Source: Candidatus Thiodiazotropha sp. (ex Monitilora ramsayi)
GTDB taxonomy: Bacteria; Pseudomonadota; Gammaproteobacteria; Chromatiales; Chromatiaceae
Assembly: GCA_025655575.1 (NCBI GenBank)
Contig: JAHXIP010000006.1
Coordinates: forward strand, 124,001 to 188,000
Length of the DNA stretch: 64,000 nt
Direction: 5' to 3'
Of this stretch, positions 45,854 to 55,378 are shown one piece after another. How positions within the stretch are numbered: the first letter of the stretch is position 1; each line of letters opens with the position of its first letter. The position numbers were made by a program, and so were the translations under genes. The notes under the pieces are model-generated. The model worked only from the letters and a program-made list of their open reading frames with translations. It searched no databases and had not been told where the DNA came from.

Positions 45854-48556
45854 TTACCTCGCCAAAGACTCATCCTCATGCCCGAGAAAGACGGGGATAT
45901 CCTTTCGATAGCGGCGCATAACCAGATTGGCCAATAATCCGGTCCAACCGGTTTGATGGGCAGCACCAAGTCCCTGCCCTGTCTCCGCATGAAAATACTC
46001 ATAAAAAAGACTGAGATCACGCCAAGCCTCATCAGATTGAAACGGGCTGTCACGCCGCAAGGCGGGAATACTTCCCTGTTCATCACGTCGGTAGAGATCT
46101 ACCAGTCGCTCAGAGATCAGGGTGGCAATCTCACGTAATGTCAGTGTTTGACCCGGCAGACACGGTACTTCATATTTAAATTCATCACCAAGAAAACGGT
46201 GGAATTTCTCCAATGCCTGTACGAGTGCATAATTGGTCGGGATCCATATCGGACCTCGCCAATTGGAGTTTCCGCCAAACAGCCCACTCTCCGATTCACC
46301 TGGTAGATAGCGGATTCCTGTCTGTCCGATACCCGGCAGATCGCCAAGCTCCTGGTATTGCTCATGCTGCTTACTGAGACTGCGCACACCATAGGGCGAG
46401 AGAAACTCATCCTCGCTGAGAAGGCGGCTTAGTATGCGTGGCAACATGGTGTGATCAACCAGCGCCAGGAGATGTTCACCATGGTCGTTTTCCCAATCGG
46501 GACAGGCACACACATAACTGCCTTGGAACAGCCCTTTCTTATACGTCTTCAGCATCCGTGTAAATCTTGGTACATTTTCCAGTAGACGTTTATCGACCAC
46601 CTCGGTGGCGAACAGCGGGATCAAACCAACCCAGGAGTAGACATCGATGCGATGATGGTCACCGTCCCGCGTAATAAGCATGTCTTTGAAAAAACCTGCT
46701 TCAAAATCCCACAATGATGGACCACTCTCATCCCCCCCGCTTATTGCCTTGGCAATAGAAAGAAACTGCTCGTAGCACTGGATAGCGATGTTTTCATAGT
46801 CGTTATCCTCTATCGCCAGCTCCAGTGCCATCATGGTCATGTTCAATGCAAACATGGCCATCCAACCGGTGGCATCAGCCTGCTTGAGCGTATAGCCAGG
46901 AGGCAAAGGTTTGGAGCGATCGAAGACAGAGATATTGTCGAGTCCAAGAAAACCGCCTTCAAATAAATTCTGACCCTGTTTGTCCTTCCGGTTGATCCAC
47001 CAGGCATAGTTGAGCAGCAGTTTATGAAATACCCGTTGCAAATAGCGTCTGTCCCCGACGCCTCGTTGAACACGTTCAGCCCGGTAGACTTTTAACGTAC
47101 CCCAGGCATGCACGGGAGGATTGACATCACTAAAAGCCCACTCGTAGGCAGGAATCTGTCCGTTGGGATGAAGATAGTTCTCACTCAGCAGTACCTCGAT
47201 CTGCTGTTTGGCGAAATCCACATCCACCAGAGCCAGGGCTACACAGTGAAAGGCCAAATCCCAAGCGGCAAACCATGGGTATTCCCAAGTATCAGGCATC
47301 GACAGAATATCCGCCGCTTGCAGGTGCCGCCATTGATGGTTACGGCCCTGTTTGCGTGTCTCAGGCGGTATCTGCTGGTCACCCATCAACCAGCGCTGTA
47401 CATCGAAATGGAAGAACTGCTTACTCCAGACCATACCGGCCAGCGCCTGGCGCATGATCCGGTGATCCTCCGGCCCCCCTTCCGGCAGCAGCTCATCGTA
47501 GAAGACATCTGCCTCTGACCGGCGTAGGACAAATACCTTTTCCATCTCTTTGAATGGTTCTTCCAGCGGGTCTGCACTGAGTACCAGATCGATCTTTTTC
47601 GATGCACCGGCGCCGACCTGGAGTCGATACCAGGCGCCGAACTTGGTGCCACTTCTGTCTGGATTGATCGCAGTAGAATCCCCATTCACAATCAAGCGGT
47701 GAAAAGCATCTTTCACATAGGGGGTGGGTGAGGCCAGGCCCCACAGATTTTCAGTGTTTGTTTCATTTTCAGTAAAGAGTAGTTCTGCCTGCTGCTCACC
47801 ATATAACCGATAGCCACCCAGCTCTGCATGCTCTGCCTTCACAGACCAATTCGCCCGGGTAGGTGATTCGTCGAGATATAGTTTGGGTCTTTCAACGCCA
47901 TCTCCCCAAGACCAGGTATTGCGAAACCAGAGTTGAGGTATCAGATGCAGTTCGGCCGCCTCGCTCGAACGATTCAGGATGGTGATGCGGATCTGGATCC
48001 GGGTCGGTGAGACCTTGGCATAGCAGACATCCACATCCCAATAACGGTTGTCGTTAAAAACACCACTGTCGAGTAAATTGAAGGAAGGATCGAGTCGGCT
48101 GCGTTGGAGATTTTCCTCAACTAACCGTTCATAGGGATAAGCTGACTGGGGATATTTGTATTGATAACGCAGCCAGCTATGGCTTGGCAATGCATCCGTG
48201 TAGAAATAGTACTCTTTAACATCCTCTCCCCGGTTGCCCTGATTCCCTGTCAGGCCAAAAGCACGCTCTTTGAGAATCGGATCATGTCCATTCCACATGG
48301 CCAAGGCGAAGCAGAGCCGTTGTTTTTCGTCACTGATACCACCGAGTCCATCTTCATTCCAACGATAGGCACGGGAACGAGCCTGATTATGATCAAAATA
48401 TTCCCAAGATGTACCATCGGGACTGTAGTCTTCACGTACTGTGCCCCAAGCACGCTCAGAGAGATAAGGTCCCCACAGCCGCCAATCAGACACCCCTTGC
48501 CGTTGTTGTTCCAGTCGCTTGCGTTCCTCATTGAGCTGATGATGATTCAGGCTCAT
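45854..48556 (-). CDS. GH63-type (MGH1-like) glucosidase
   Basis: A 900-aa soluble protein. The N-terminus has RLWGPYLSERAWGTVREDYS, and the (alpha/alpha)6 barrel region has FHFDVQRWLMGDQ, PWFAAWDLAFHCVALALVD, and GLFGGNSNWRGPIWIPTNYAL, features of bacterial GH63 enzymes that cleave alpha-glucosides. No signal peptide is visible, so it acts in the cytoplasm. It converges with the Rph-like gene (17 bp between stops) and follows the debranching-type gene on the same strand. Confidence 0.88.
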   Translation of the reverse strand: MSLNHHQLNEERKRLEQQRQGVSDWRLWGPYLSERAWGTVREDYSPDGTSWEYFDHNQARSRAYRWNEDGLGGISDEKQRLCFALAMWNGHDPILKERAFGLTGNQGNRGEDVKEYYFYTDALPSHSWLRYQYKYPQSAYPYERLVEENLQRSRLDPSFNLLDSGVFNDNRYWDVDVCYAKVSPTRIQIRITILNRSSEAAELHLIPQLWFRNTWSWGDGVERPKLYLDESPTRANWSVKAEHAELGGYRLYGEQQAELLFTENETNTENLWGLASPTPYVKDAFHRLIVNGDSTAINPDRSGTKFGAWYRLQVGAGASKKIDLVLSADPLEEPFKEMEKVFVLRRSEADVFYDELLPEGGPEDHRIMRQALAGMVWSKQFFHFDVQRWLMGDQQIPPETRKQGRNHQWRHLQAADILSMPDTWEYPWFAAWDLAFHCVALALVDVDFAKQQIEVLLSENYLHPNGQIPAYEWAFSDVNPPVHAWGTLKVYRAERVQRGVGDRRYLQRVFHKLLLNYAWWINRKDKQGQNLFEGGFLGLDNISVFDRSKPLPPGYTLKQADATGWMAMFALNMTMMALELAIEDNDYENIAIQCYEQFLSIAKAISGGDESGPSLWDFEAGFFKDMLITRDGDHHRIDVYSWVGLIPLFATEVVDKRLLENVPRFTRMLKTYKKGLFQGSYVCACPDWENDHGEHLLALVDHTMLPRILSRLLSEDEFLSPYGVRSLSKQHEQYQELGDLPGIGQTGIRYLPGESESGLFGGNSNWRGPIWIPTNYALVQALEKFHRFLGDEFKYEVPCLPGQTLTLREIATLISERLVDLYRRDEQGSIPALRRDSPFQSDEAWRDLSLFYEYFHAETGQGLGAAHQTGWTGLLANLVMRRYRKDIPVFLGHEDESLAR

Positions 48557-48642
48557 GATATCTCCTGTTTACCCATTGATTGGGTCGAACTGTTGTTATT
48601 CATTGTTTGATACTTAGCTATTGCTCACCATTGAACACAGCC

Positions 48643-48743
48643 ATAACGCAAAGACCGCAGAGAAGCGCAAAGGGCGCAAAGAAAATGAATATTTGATCTA
48701 ATATCCTTGCGCTCATTGCGCTTCTCTGCGAGCTTTACGTTAT
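48643..48743. repeat. Imperfect palindromic repeat (ACGCAAAG type)
   Basis: Two 39-base arms (48643-48681 and 48705-48743), 33 of 39 complementary, surround a 23-base loop; the left arm begins ATAACGCAAAGACCGCAGAG. This family of ACGCAAAG-rich palindromes occurs at multiple sites in many environmental gammaproteobacterial genomes. It lies in the gap between two same-strand glucosidase genes. Confidence 0.75.
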
Positions 48744-48782
48744 CTTTTTTCTGAATTTCAAAACAGCCTCTAGACAATCCCA

Positions 48783-50774
48783 TCAAGTATTCAGCTTCGC
48801 CTGCTCAAGCCGCCACCAGGCTTCCAATGTGCAGGCCACCGACCAGGCTTGGCAGGGTGCGCCTCTGGGTTCATGCGGCGGATCTCCATCAAAGATCTCA
48901 CTGATGCTGCCTAAACCAGCATCGTGGAGATGATCCGCCAAGGGAGCTAAACGCTGCTGTGCTGCGGCTGCATCACCGTTCACACGATACTCTGCCCATG
49001 CATAGTGCCCAAGCAACCAGGCCCAGACCGTCCCCTGATGATAGGATCCATCACGATCGGCCACACCGCCTTGGTAACTGCCACGAAACGCCTTATCCCG
49101 ATGGCCCAGCGATCTCAACCCATAGGATGTCAGCAACTCCCGTCCACACAGGTCAACGACTTCGTAGGAGACTTCTACGTCCAAAGGAGAATAATGCAGA
49201 CTGACGGCAAAAATCTGATTGGGACGAATGGATGCATCATTGCCCTGGGGACCATCAAGTACATCGTAAAGTCCATCGGCGTTTTCTCTTTGAAAACGGA
49301 TAAAGCTCATGCGAACCTTATTCGATAACTGGCGGTAGAGCCTGGGTGATTGTTGTAGACGCTCGGTGAAATCCGCCATGGTGCAAAGCGCGTTATACCA
49401 GAGCGCATTGATCTCCACCGGCTTCCCAATACGGGGCGTGACCACCCAATCACCCACCTTGGCATCCATCCAGGTCAACTGTTTTCCGGCTTCTCCCGCC
49501 TGTAGCAGATTGTCATCGGGGTCCATGCAGATACCGTATCGCGTACCTTTTGTATGCCAGTCAATAATTTCGCATAAGACCGGAAAGACTCGAGTGAGAC
49601 TCGCCTCATCATCCGTGACTTCCATATAGGCTCGCCATGCCTCGATATACCAAAGCGCCGCATCCACCGTGTTGTATTCCGCCGTTTCTCCCTTATTGGT
49701 AAAGCGATTCGGTAGTTGTCCACGATCCACCAGGTCGGCATAACTCAGCAGAATGGATCGGGCAATTTCAGGATGGCCGGTGGCTAGTGTTAAGCCGCTG
49801 AGCGAGATCATGGTGTCCCGCCCCCAATCCCCGAACCAGGGATAGCCGGCAATGATAGAGCTGCCGGACTTACCTGAAGGTAAATCACGTTGCATCAAAA
49901 AGCTTTCTGCCGTGAGTTTTAAACGATGTATCCAATCCGGCGCGCCTGACAGCATGTCGCTATCACTTCCTTCAAGCAATCCCTGGTCAGACTTGAGAAA
50001 CGCTTCCATGGAAGCAACCAGATCGAACGACATCTCGTTTTCCATGCTGACTGCGAACCCGGCCCACTCATCCGGCACAAGCTCATAGGCCAATCGACCG
50101 ATGGAAAGATTGTTATCCAGAGATGCAAGCCCACGTGCACGTTCTTGTTTTAATTCAAATCCCTCATACCAGTGCTGCCATGGCTCGATCTCCGCCTCTG
50201 TTGTCTGTAAGTAGAGGGTCTCACCCTGTGGCCATTTGATTTTGAATCCATTGGGTGTTGCCGTCTCCGATGCAGTGCTCTCACTGATCTGCATAGTGCC
50301 GTGATGATCACGCCGATTGGCTAGCAGGTTGACACTCAATGTTGCCGTCTCATCAGCACTACTTAATCGATAGGCCACATAGGTTGTTGCTTCATTGGGC
50401 ACCATCCAGATACGTATCTCCAAGGTGGTGCGGCCAATGGCATAGCGCCATACCGGCATGCGTCCGATCAGCTGAAATTGTTCCAGATAATGATAGCCTG
50501 GCGGATCAATCACGTTCCCGTACCAACGGTTGGTGAACAGTGGCCATTCACGCCCGTACAATTTCAGCGTGGCATCAGCCTTTGCCATCATCAAATGTCG
50601 ATCTAGTGCACCGGATAACGGTGTAATGAGCAGACCGTGATAGCGGCGAGTCAGGCTGCCAGCGATGGTGCCACCAGCGTAGGCGCCCTTGTTGTTGGAG
50701 AGCCACCACTCCCGCCTTTCCGCCTGCTGCAGATCGCCACAGATTTCTCGCCCGAACAGAATACGCTGAGGCAC
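48783..50774 (-). CDS. Glycogen debranching-type amylo-alpha-1,6-glucosidase
   Basis: About 663 aa. I choose GTG 50774, which has GAGGGGGG five to six bases upstream and follows the SDR stop by one base; GTG 50789 is the track start but lacks a ribosome-binding site. The N-domain has NNKGAYAGGTIAGSLTRRYHGLLI (GDE N-terminal family) and the C-terminal (alpha/alpha)6 domain has AGYPWFGDWGRDTMISLSG, with DGSYHQGTVWAWLLG. This is the bacterial glycogen-debranching enzyme type. Cotranscribed with the SDR and probably the GH63 gene. Confidence 0.88.
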   Translation of the reverse strand: MPQRILFGREICGDLQQAERREWWLSNNKGAYAGGTIAGSLTRRYHGLLITPLSGALDRHLMMAKADATLKLYGREWPLFTNRWYGNVIDPPGYHYLEQFQLIGRMPVWRYAIGRTTLEIRIWMVPNEATTYVAYRLSSADETATLSVNLLANRRDHHGTMQISESTASETATPNGFKIKWPQGETLYLQTTEAEIEPWQHWYEGFELKQERARGLASLDNNLSIGRLAYELVPDEWAGFAVSMENEMSFDLVASMEAFLKSDQGLLEGSDSDMLSGAPDWIHRLKLTAESFLMQRDLPSGKSGSSIIAGYPWFGDWGRDTMISLSGLTLATGHPEIARSILLSYADLVDRGQLPNRFTNKGETAEYNTVDAALWYIEAWRAYMEVTDDEASLTRVFPVLCEIIDWHTKGTRYGICMDPDDNLLQAGEAGKQLTWMDAKVGDWVVTPRIGKPVEINALWYNALCTMADFTERLQQSPRLYRQLSNKVRMSFIRFQRENADGLYDVLDGPQGNDASIRPNQIFAVSLHYSPLDVEVSYEVVDLCGRELLTSYGLRSLGHRDKAFRGSYQGGVADRDGSYHQGTVWAWLLGHYAWAEYRVNGDAAAAQQRLAPLADHLHDAGLGSISEIFDGDPPHEPRGAPCQAWSVACTLEAWWRLEQAKLNT

Positions 50775-50775
50775 T

Positions 50776-51591
50776 TCAACCCCCCTCACGAAAACCGGGA
50801 TAGAGTGTCATACCCCCATCGACAAAGAGCGTCGTACCGGTTACATAATCCGACTCGTCAGAAACCAGCCAAACCACAGCCTTGGCAATATCCGCCGGAT
50901 CACCGACCCGTTCATAGGGAATCAGTTTAAGCAAAGAGGCTTCCGCCTCCGGTGTCTCCCAGGCACTGCGATTGATAGGCGTACGGATAGCGCCTGGTGC
51001 GATACCGTTGACACGGATTTTCTGGTGAGCCAACTCCTGCGCCACACTCTGCATAAACATCATGACCCCACCTTTGGAGGCGGCATAGTTGACATGACCG
51101 GCCCAGGGGATCACCTCATGTACTGATGACATACAGATCACCTTTCCAGCCGCACAGGAGAGTTCCGGCACCACACCCCGTCGGGTAAATTCACGGGCCG
51201 CTTCACGGGTGCAGAGAAATTGTCCGGCAAGATTGACGTCCATCACCTTATTCCACTGGGACAGAGTCATATCGAGAAATGGTGCATCTCTTTGTATACC
51301 TGCATTGTTAACCAGAATATCAATACTGCCCCAGGTTTCGATCATTTGAGCGAACATGGTTTGAACATCTGCCTCGTTGCTAACGTCAGCGTGTATGGCC
51401 ATAGCCTGGCCACCGCATTTCTCAATTTCGTTGACTAGTTTCAGTGCCGCGGGCTCATCCACCACGTAATTAATCACTACCTTAGCGCCTGACATGGCCA
51501 AGCCTCGCGCCACAGCCGCACCTATACCGGAATTTGCACCGGTAACCAATGCCCTCTGTCCAGCCAGCCGCCCCGGGTTTCGATCACTCAT
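50776..51591 (-). CDS. SDR-family oxidoreductase, glucose-1-dehydrogenase-like
   Basis: About 271 aa from ATG 51591 (MSDRNPGRLAGQRALVTGA); the track extension is upstream of this. Rossmann TGxxxGxG reads TGANSGIG, NNAG is present, and the catalytic Ser/Tyr/Lys are in MSSVHEV and YAASKGG. Sequence style, including the C-terminal YVTGTTLFVDGGMTLYPGF, matches glucose 1-dehydrogenases. It would oxidise glucose to glucono-lactone with NAD(P). Adjacent glucosidases and the gluconolactonase-kinase fusion fit that role, but substrate is inferred. Confidence 0.87.
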   Translation of the reverse strand: MSDRNPGRLAGQRALVTGANSGIGAAVARGLAMSGAKVVINYVVDEPAALKLVNEIEKCGGQAMAIHADVSNEADVQTMFAQMIETWGSIDILVNNAGIQRDAPFLDMTLSQWNKVMDVNLAGQFLCTREAAREFTRRGVVPELSCAAGKVICMSSVHEVIPWAGHVNYAASKGGVMMFMQSVAQELAHQKIRVNGIAPGAIRTPINRSAWETPEAEASLLKLIPYERVGDPADIAKAVVWLVSDESDYVTGTTLFVDGGMTLYPGFREGG

Positions 51592-51691
51592 ACGCCACAA
51601 CTCCAGTATTATTTTTACGTAAAACAATCCTAGTCAGATTTTATGACCATCGCATGGCATGAATCCCAGAGAGATGTAACGGTTTGTAAAG

Positions 51692-51787
51692 TCGTAGGCT
51701 GGGAGGCCCAACGTCACCATTGCGACTTCTAACATGCACGGCACGGAAAAAGAGTTGTTGGGTCTCGTGCGTCGGCCCAGCCTACGA
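51692..51787. repeat. Inverted repeat of the GTAGGCTGGG type
   Basis: TCGTAGGCTGGG pairs perfectly with CCCAGCCTACGA, and inner segments GCCCAAC and GTTGGGT extend the stem. It is the classic dispersed 'GTAGG...CCTAC' intergenic repeat of many proteobacteria. It lies between the SDR gene and mfd. Confidence 0.7.
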
Positions 51788-51890
51788 ACTCGGCAATGTG
51801 TCAATCCGTCCCAGTGGCCCGTGCTCATGACCTGACCTCTAGCGGCAGTTATGAGACAATCGCCCGCTTCAAATTCAACCCCCAGTACCG

Positions 51891-54800
51891 ATGACTCATT
51901 CACAAACACCCTGTTCCCCCTTCGAGCCACCCTTACCCAGTACCGACGGGGAACGTCTGCAGTGGGGCCAGCTCTATGGTTGCGGCAGTGCCCTGGCGAT
52001 TGCCAATGCCGCACGAAACTATCCGGGCCTGATACTGGTGCTGACAGTGGATGTGCAATCGGCCACCCGGCTTGAACAGGCGCTACAATTCTTTCTCGGT
52101 GACGCTGATGTCCCCGTGGTGAATTTCCCCGATTGGGAAACGCTCCCCTACGATCTCTTTTCCCCCTTACCGGAACTGATCTCCCAACGATTGCACACCC
52201 TCTACCAGCTGCCACGGATGAAAAAGGGCGTACTGGTGACACCTGTCTCCACCCTGATGCAGCGCCTGCCGCCACAGGCCTTTCTCGATGCCCACTGCCT
52301 GATTGTGGAGAAAGATCAGCAGCTCGATATCGATGTCACCCGCAAACGCCTCGAATACAGCGGTTATCAGTGTGTCTCCCAAGTACTCTCCCACGGTGAA
52401 TTTGCGGTAAGAGGATCGTTGATCGACATCTTCCCCATGGGCAGCCCAAATCCCTACCGCATCGATCTGTTCGACGATGAGGTGGATACCATTCGTACCT
52501 TCGATCCGGAGACCCAGCGGTCGGCGGAAAAACTTGACCGGATAGAGATGCTCCCCGCACGGGAGTTCCCGCTGGATGAGGCGGCAATCACCCTGTTCCG
52601 ACGCAACTACCGGATACAATTTGAGGGTGACCTGCAAAGGAGCCTGATCTATCAGGACGTCTCCGACGGCAAGCTGTCAAGTGGGCTCGAATACTATCTG
52701 CCACTCTTTTTCGAACAGACAGCGACACTTTTCGACTACCTGCCGGGTAATCACCTGCTGATCCAACTGGATGGCGCCAGAGATCAGGCGAGCGTCTTTA
52801 CAACGGAGGTGGAGACACGCTTCGAAGCCAGACGCCACGATATCGAACGTCCGCTATTGCCGCCGACAGCACTCTATCTGGCACCGGACGAATTGGCTTC
52901 AATGATGAAAATGGGCAGCTCTATCCATCTCTCCGGCCATGAGCTACCACCTGGTCGCAGCAAAGGTTATGCCCGCGCCATCAACTTTCATACGCAGACA
53001 CTGCCACCCGTCGCCTTCCAGGCTCGCAGCCAATCACCGGCTGGCGCGCTGAATCAATTCCTTGCCAGTCCATCATTGCGTGTGCTGTTCATTGCCGAAA
53101 GTGCCGGTCGGCGCGAGATGCTGCAAGGCACCCTGCGGGATCTCGGCATCCAGCCAAAAGTCATGCAGGGATGGCAGGAATTCATGCAGGGCACTGAATC
53201 CATCGGCCTCTGTGTAGCCCCTATGGAGCAGGCGCTCTGGCTAGAAGATGCCGGCATCGCCCTCATCACAGAGACACAGCTCTATGGTGAGCGAGTGCGG
53301 CAGGAGCGGCGCCGACGCAAAGTCAGTCAGGACCCGGATCAGATTGTCCGTAACCTGACCGAACTCCACATCGGCGCACCTGTGGTACACGAGGATCATG
53401 GCGTCGGGCGCTATCTGGGCCTGCAAACTCTGGAAGTCGGCGGCATGCATACCGAGTTCCTGACCCTGGAGTACGCTCGGGGCGACAAACTCTATGTACC
53501 CGTTGCCTCGCTCCATCTGATCAGCCGTTATGCAGGCGCATCACCGGAACACGCCCCACTCCACCGACTCGGCGGTGACCAGTGGGAGAAAACAAAACGC
53601 AAAGCCGCCAAGCAGATTCGTGACGTTGCTGCCGAATTGCTCGAGATCTATGCCCGCCGAGCGGCACGCCAGGGTATCTCCTTCCCGGCACCGGATGCGG
53701 AATACCAGGACTTTGCCGCCTCTTTTGAATTTGAGGAGACACCCGACCAGCAACAGACCATCGACTCGGTGCTCGGTGACATGGAATCCTCCCAACCCAT
53801 GGATAGAGTGGTCTGCGGCGACGTGGGTTTCGGTAAGACAGAGGTAGCGATGCGTGCTGCCTTCATGGCCACACAGGGCAACAAACAGGTAGCTGTTCTG
53901 GTGCCTACTACCCTGCTGGCCCAACAACACTTCCAAAACTTTGCCGATCGATTCGCCGACTGGCCAGTGAAAGTTGAAAGCCTGTCTCGTTTCCGCACCG
54001 GCAAACAGCAACAGAAAGTCCTGGACGGACTGGCCGATGGTCACATCGATATCGTGGTCGGCACCCACAAACTGCTTTCGGAAGGCATCAAGTTCAAGAA
54101 TCTGGGTCTGGTGATCATCGATGAGGAGCACCGCTTCGGTGTGCGTCACAAAGAGAAGCTCAAGGCACTGCGTAGTGAGGTCGACCTGCTGACACTGACC
54201 GCAACACCCATCCCACGTACGCTGAACATGGCCATGTCGGGTATGCGCGATCTCTCGATCATTGCCACACCACCGGCGCTGCGTCATCCCGTCAAGACTT
54301 TTGTCAGTCAGTGGAACGACAGTCTGATCACCGAGGCCTGCCAACGTGAATTGAAGCGTGGTGGACAGATCTACTTTCTGCATAACGAGGTCAGCACGAT
54401 TGAGAATATGGCAGAACGGATTGAAGCGTTGCTGCCAGGTATCCGCCTTCAGGTGGCTCACGGGCAGATGCGGGAGCGGCAACTGGAAGGCATCATGCGC
54501 GACTTCTACCATCAGCGCTTCAGCCTGCTGGTCTGTACGACTATCGTGGAGAGCGGTATCGATGTTCCCACTGCCAATACCATCATCATCAACCGGGCCG
54601 ATAAATTAGGTCTGGCTCAGTTGCACCAGATCCGCGGCCGTGTCGGACGCTCACACCACAGGGCCTATGCCTACCTCGTGACACCTCCGGCAGCCAGCAT
54701 GACAAGTGACGCTAAAAAGAGACTGGAAGCCATTGAATCACTTGAAGACCTTGGCGCAGGATTCACACTGGCAACCCATGACCTGGAGATTCGCGGTGCG

Positions 54801-55370
54801 GGTGAGTTGCTCGGCGACGAGCAGAGCGGACAGATCCACGAGATCGGTTTCTCTCTCTACACAGAGCTGTTGGAACGGGCTGTTGCTGCGCTCAAATCCG
54901 GCCGACAGCCGGCGCTTGATCGTCCGCTGGATCACGGTACCGAGATCGAGCTGAATATCCCTGCCCTCCTACCCGAAGATTATCTGCCGGATGTGCATAG
55001 CCGTCTGGTGCTCTACAAGCGTATTGCGAGCGCGGCAAACGAGGCTGAACTCCGAGAGTTGCAGGTGGAGATGATCGATCGTTTCGGCCTGCTGCCCCAG
55101 GCAGCCAAGAATCTGTTCGAGATCACCGAATTGAAACTACGTGCTCACCCGCTGGGCATCCGCAAGATCGAGGCCGGTCCCAAGGGCGCACGCCTGCTGT
55201 TTGAAGAGACACCAAAAGTCGATCCTGCCAAACTGATCGCACTGATTCAGAGCAAACCCCATACCTACCGTCTGGATGGTAGTGATAAGCTACGCTTTAT
55301 TGCTGATCTCGATCTACCCGATAAGCGTATCGGCAAGATGCACGATCTGCTCGACACCCTGATAGAGTAA
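51891..55370 (+). CDS. mfd: Transcription-repair coupling factor Mfd
   Basis: A 1159-aa translocase that removes stalled RNA polymerase and recruits UvrA. N-terminal UvrB-homology module with LPYDLFSPLPELISQRL; RNAP-interacting CarD-like domain (HEDHGVGRYLGL); helicase motifs VCGDVGFGKTEVAMRAAF, IIDEEHRFGVRHKEKL and TLTATPIPRTL; C-terminal translocase region QIRGRVGRS and TRCF domain. Length matches E. coli Mfd (1148 aa). Next gene csiV is nine bases downstream. Confidence 0.98.
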   Translation: MTHSQTPCSPFEPPLPSTDGERLQWGQLYGCGSALAIANAARNYPGLILVLTVDVQSATRLEQALQFFLGDADVPVVNFPDWETLPYDLFSPLPELISQRLHTLYQLPRMKKGVLVTPVSTLMQRLPPQAFLDAHCLIVEKDQQLDIDVTRKRLEYSGYQCVSQVLSHGEFAVRGSLIDIFPMGSPNPYRIDLFDDEVDTIRTFDPETQRSAEKLDRIEMLPAREFPLDEAAITLFRRNYRIQFEGDLQRSLIYQDVSDGKLSSGLEYYLPLFFEQTATLFDYLPGNHLLIQLDGARDQASVFTTEVETRFEARRHDIERPLLPPTALYLAPDELASMMKMGSSIHLSGHELPPGRSKGYARAINFHTQTLPPVAFQARSQSPAGALNQFLASPSLRVLFIAESAGRREMLQGTLRDLGIQPKVMQGWQEFMQGTESIGLCVAPMEQALWLEDAGIALITETQLYGERVRQERRRRKVSQDPDQIVRNLTELHIGAPVVHEDHGVGRYLGLQTLEVGGMHTEFLTLEYARGDKLYVPVASLHLISRYAGASPEHAPLHRLGGDQWEKTKRKAAKQIRDVAAELLEIYARRAARQGISFPAPDAEYQDFAASFEFEETPDQQQTIDSVLGDMESSQPMDRVVCGDVGFGKTEVAMRAAFMATQGNKQVAVLVPTTLLAQQHFQNFADRFADWPVKVESLSRFRTGKQQQKVLDGLADGHIDIVVGTHKLLSEGIKFKNLGLVIIDEEHRFGVRHKEKLKALRSEVDLLTLTATPIPRTLNMAMSGMRDLSIIATPPALRHPVKTFVSQWNDSLITEACQRELKRGGQIYFLHNEVSTIENMAERIEALLPGIRLQVAHGQMRERQLEGIMRDFYHQRFSLLVCTTIVESGIDVPTANTIIINRADKLGLAQLHQIRGRVGRSHHRAYAYLVTPPAASMTSDAKKRLEAIESLEDLGAGFTLATHDLEIRGAGELLGDEQSGQIHEIGFSLYTELLERAVAALKSGRQPALDRPLDHGTEIELNIPALLPEDYLPDVHSRLVLYKRIASAANEAELRELQVEMIDRFGLLPQAAKNLFEITELKLRAHPLGIRKIEAGPKGARLLFEETPKVDPAKLIALIQSKPHTYRLDGSDKLRFIADLDLPDKRIGKMHDLLDTLIE

Positions 55371-55378
55371 TCTTAGGA

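Noticed and set aside
51634-52275. 213-aa minus-strand ORF over the mfd start
   Set aside because: Antisense to mfd and to an inverted repeat; no motif.
53541-54512. 323-aa minus-strand ORF inside mfd
   Set aside because: Long because of codon bias on the opposite strand of mfd; no recognisable domain.
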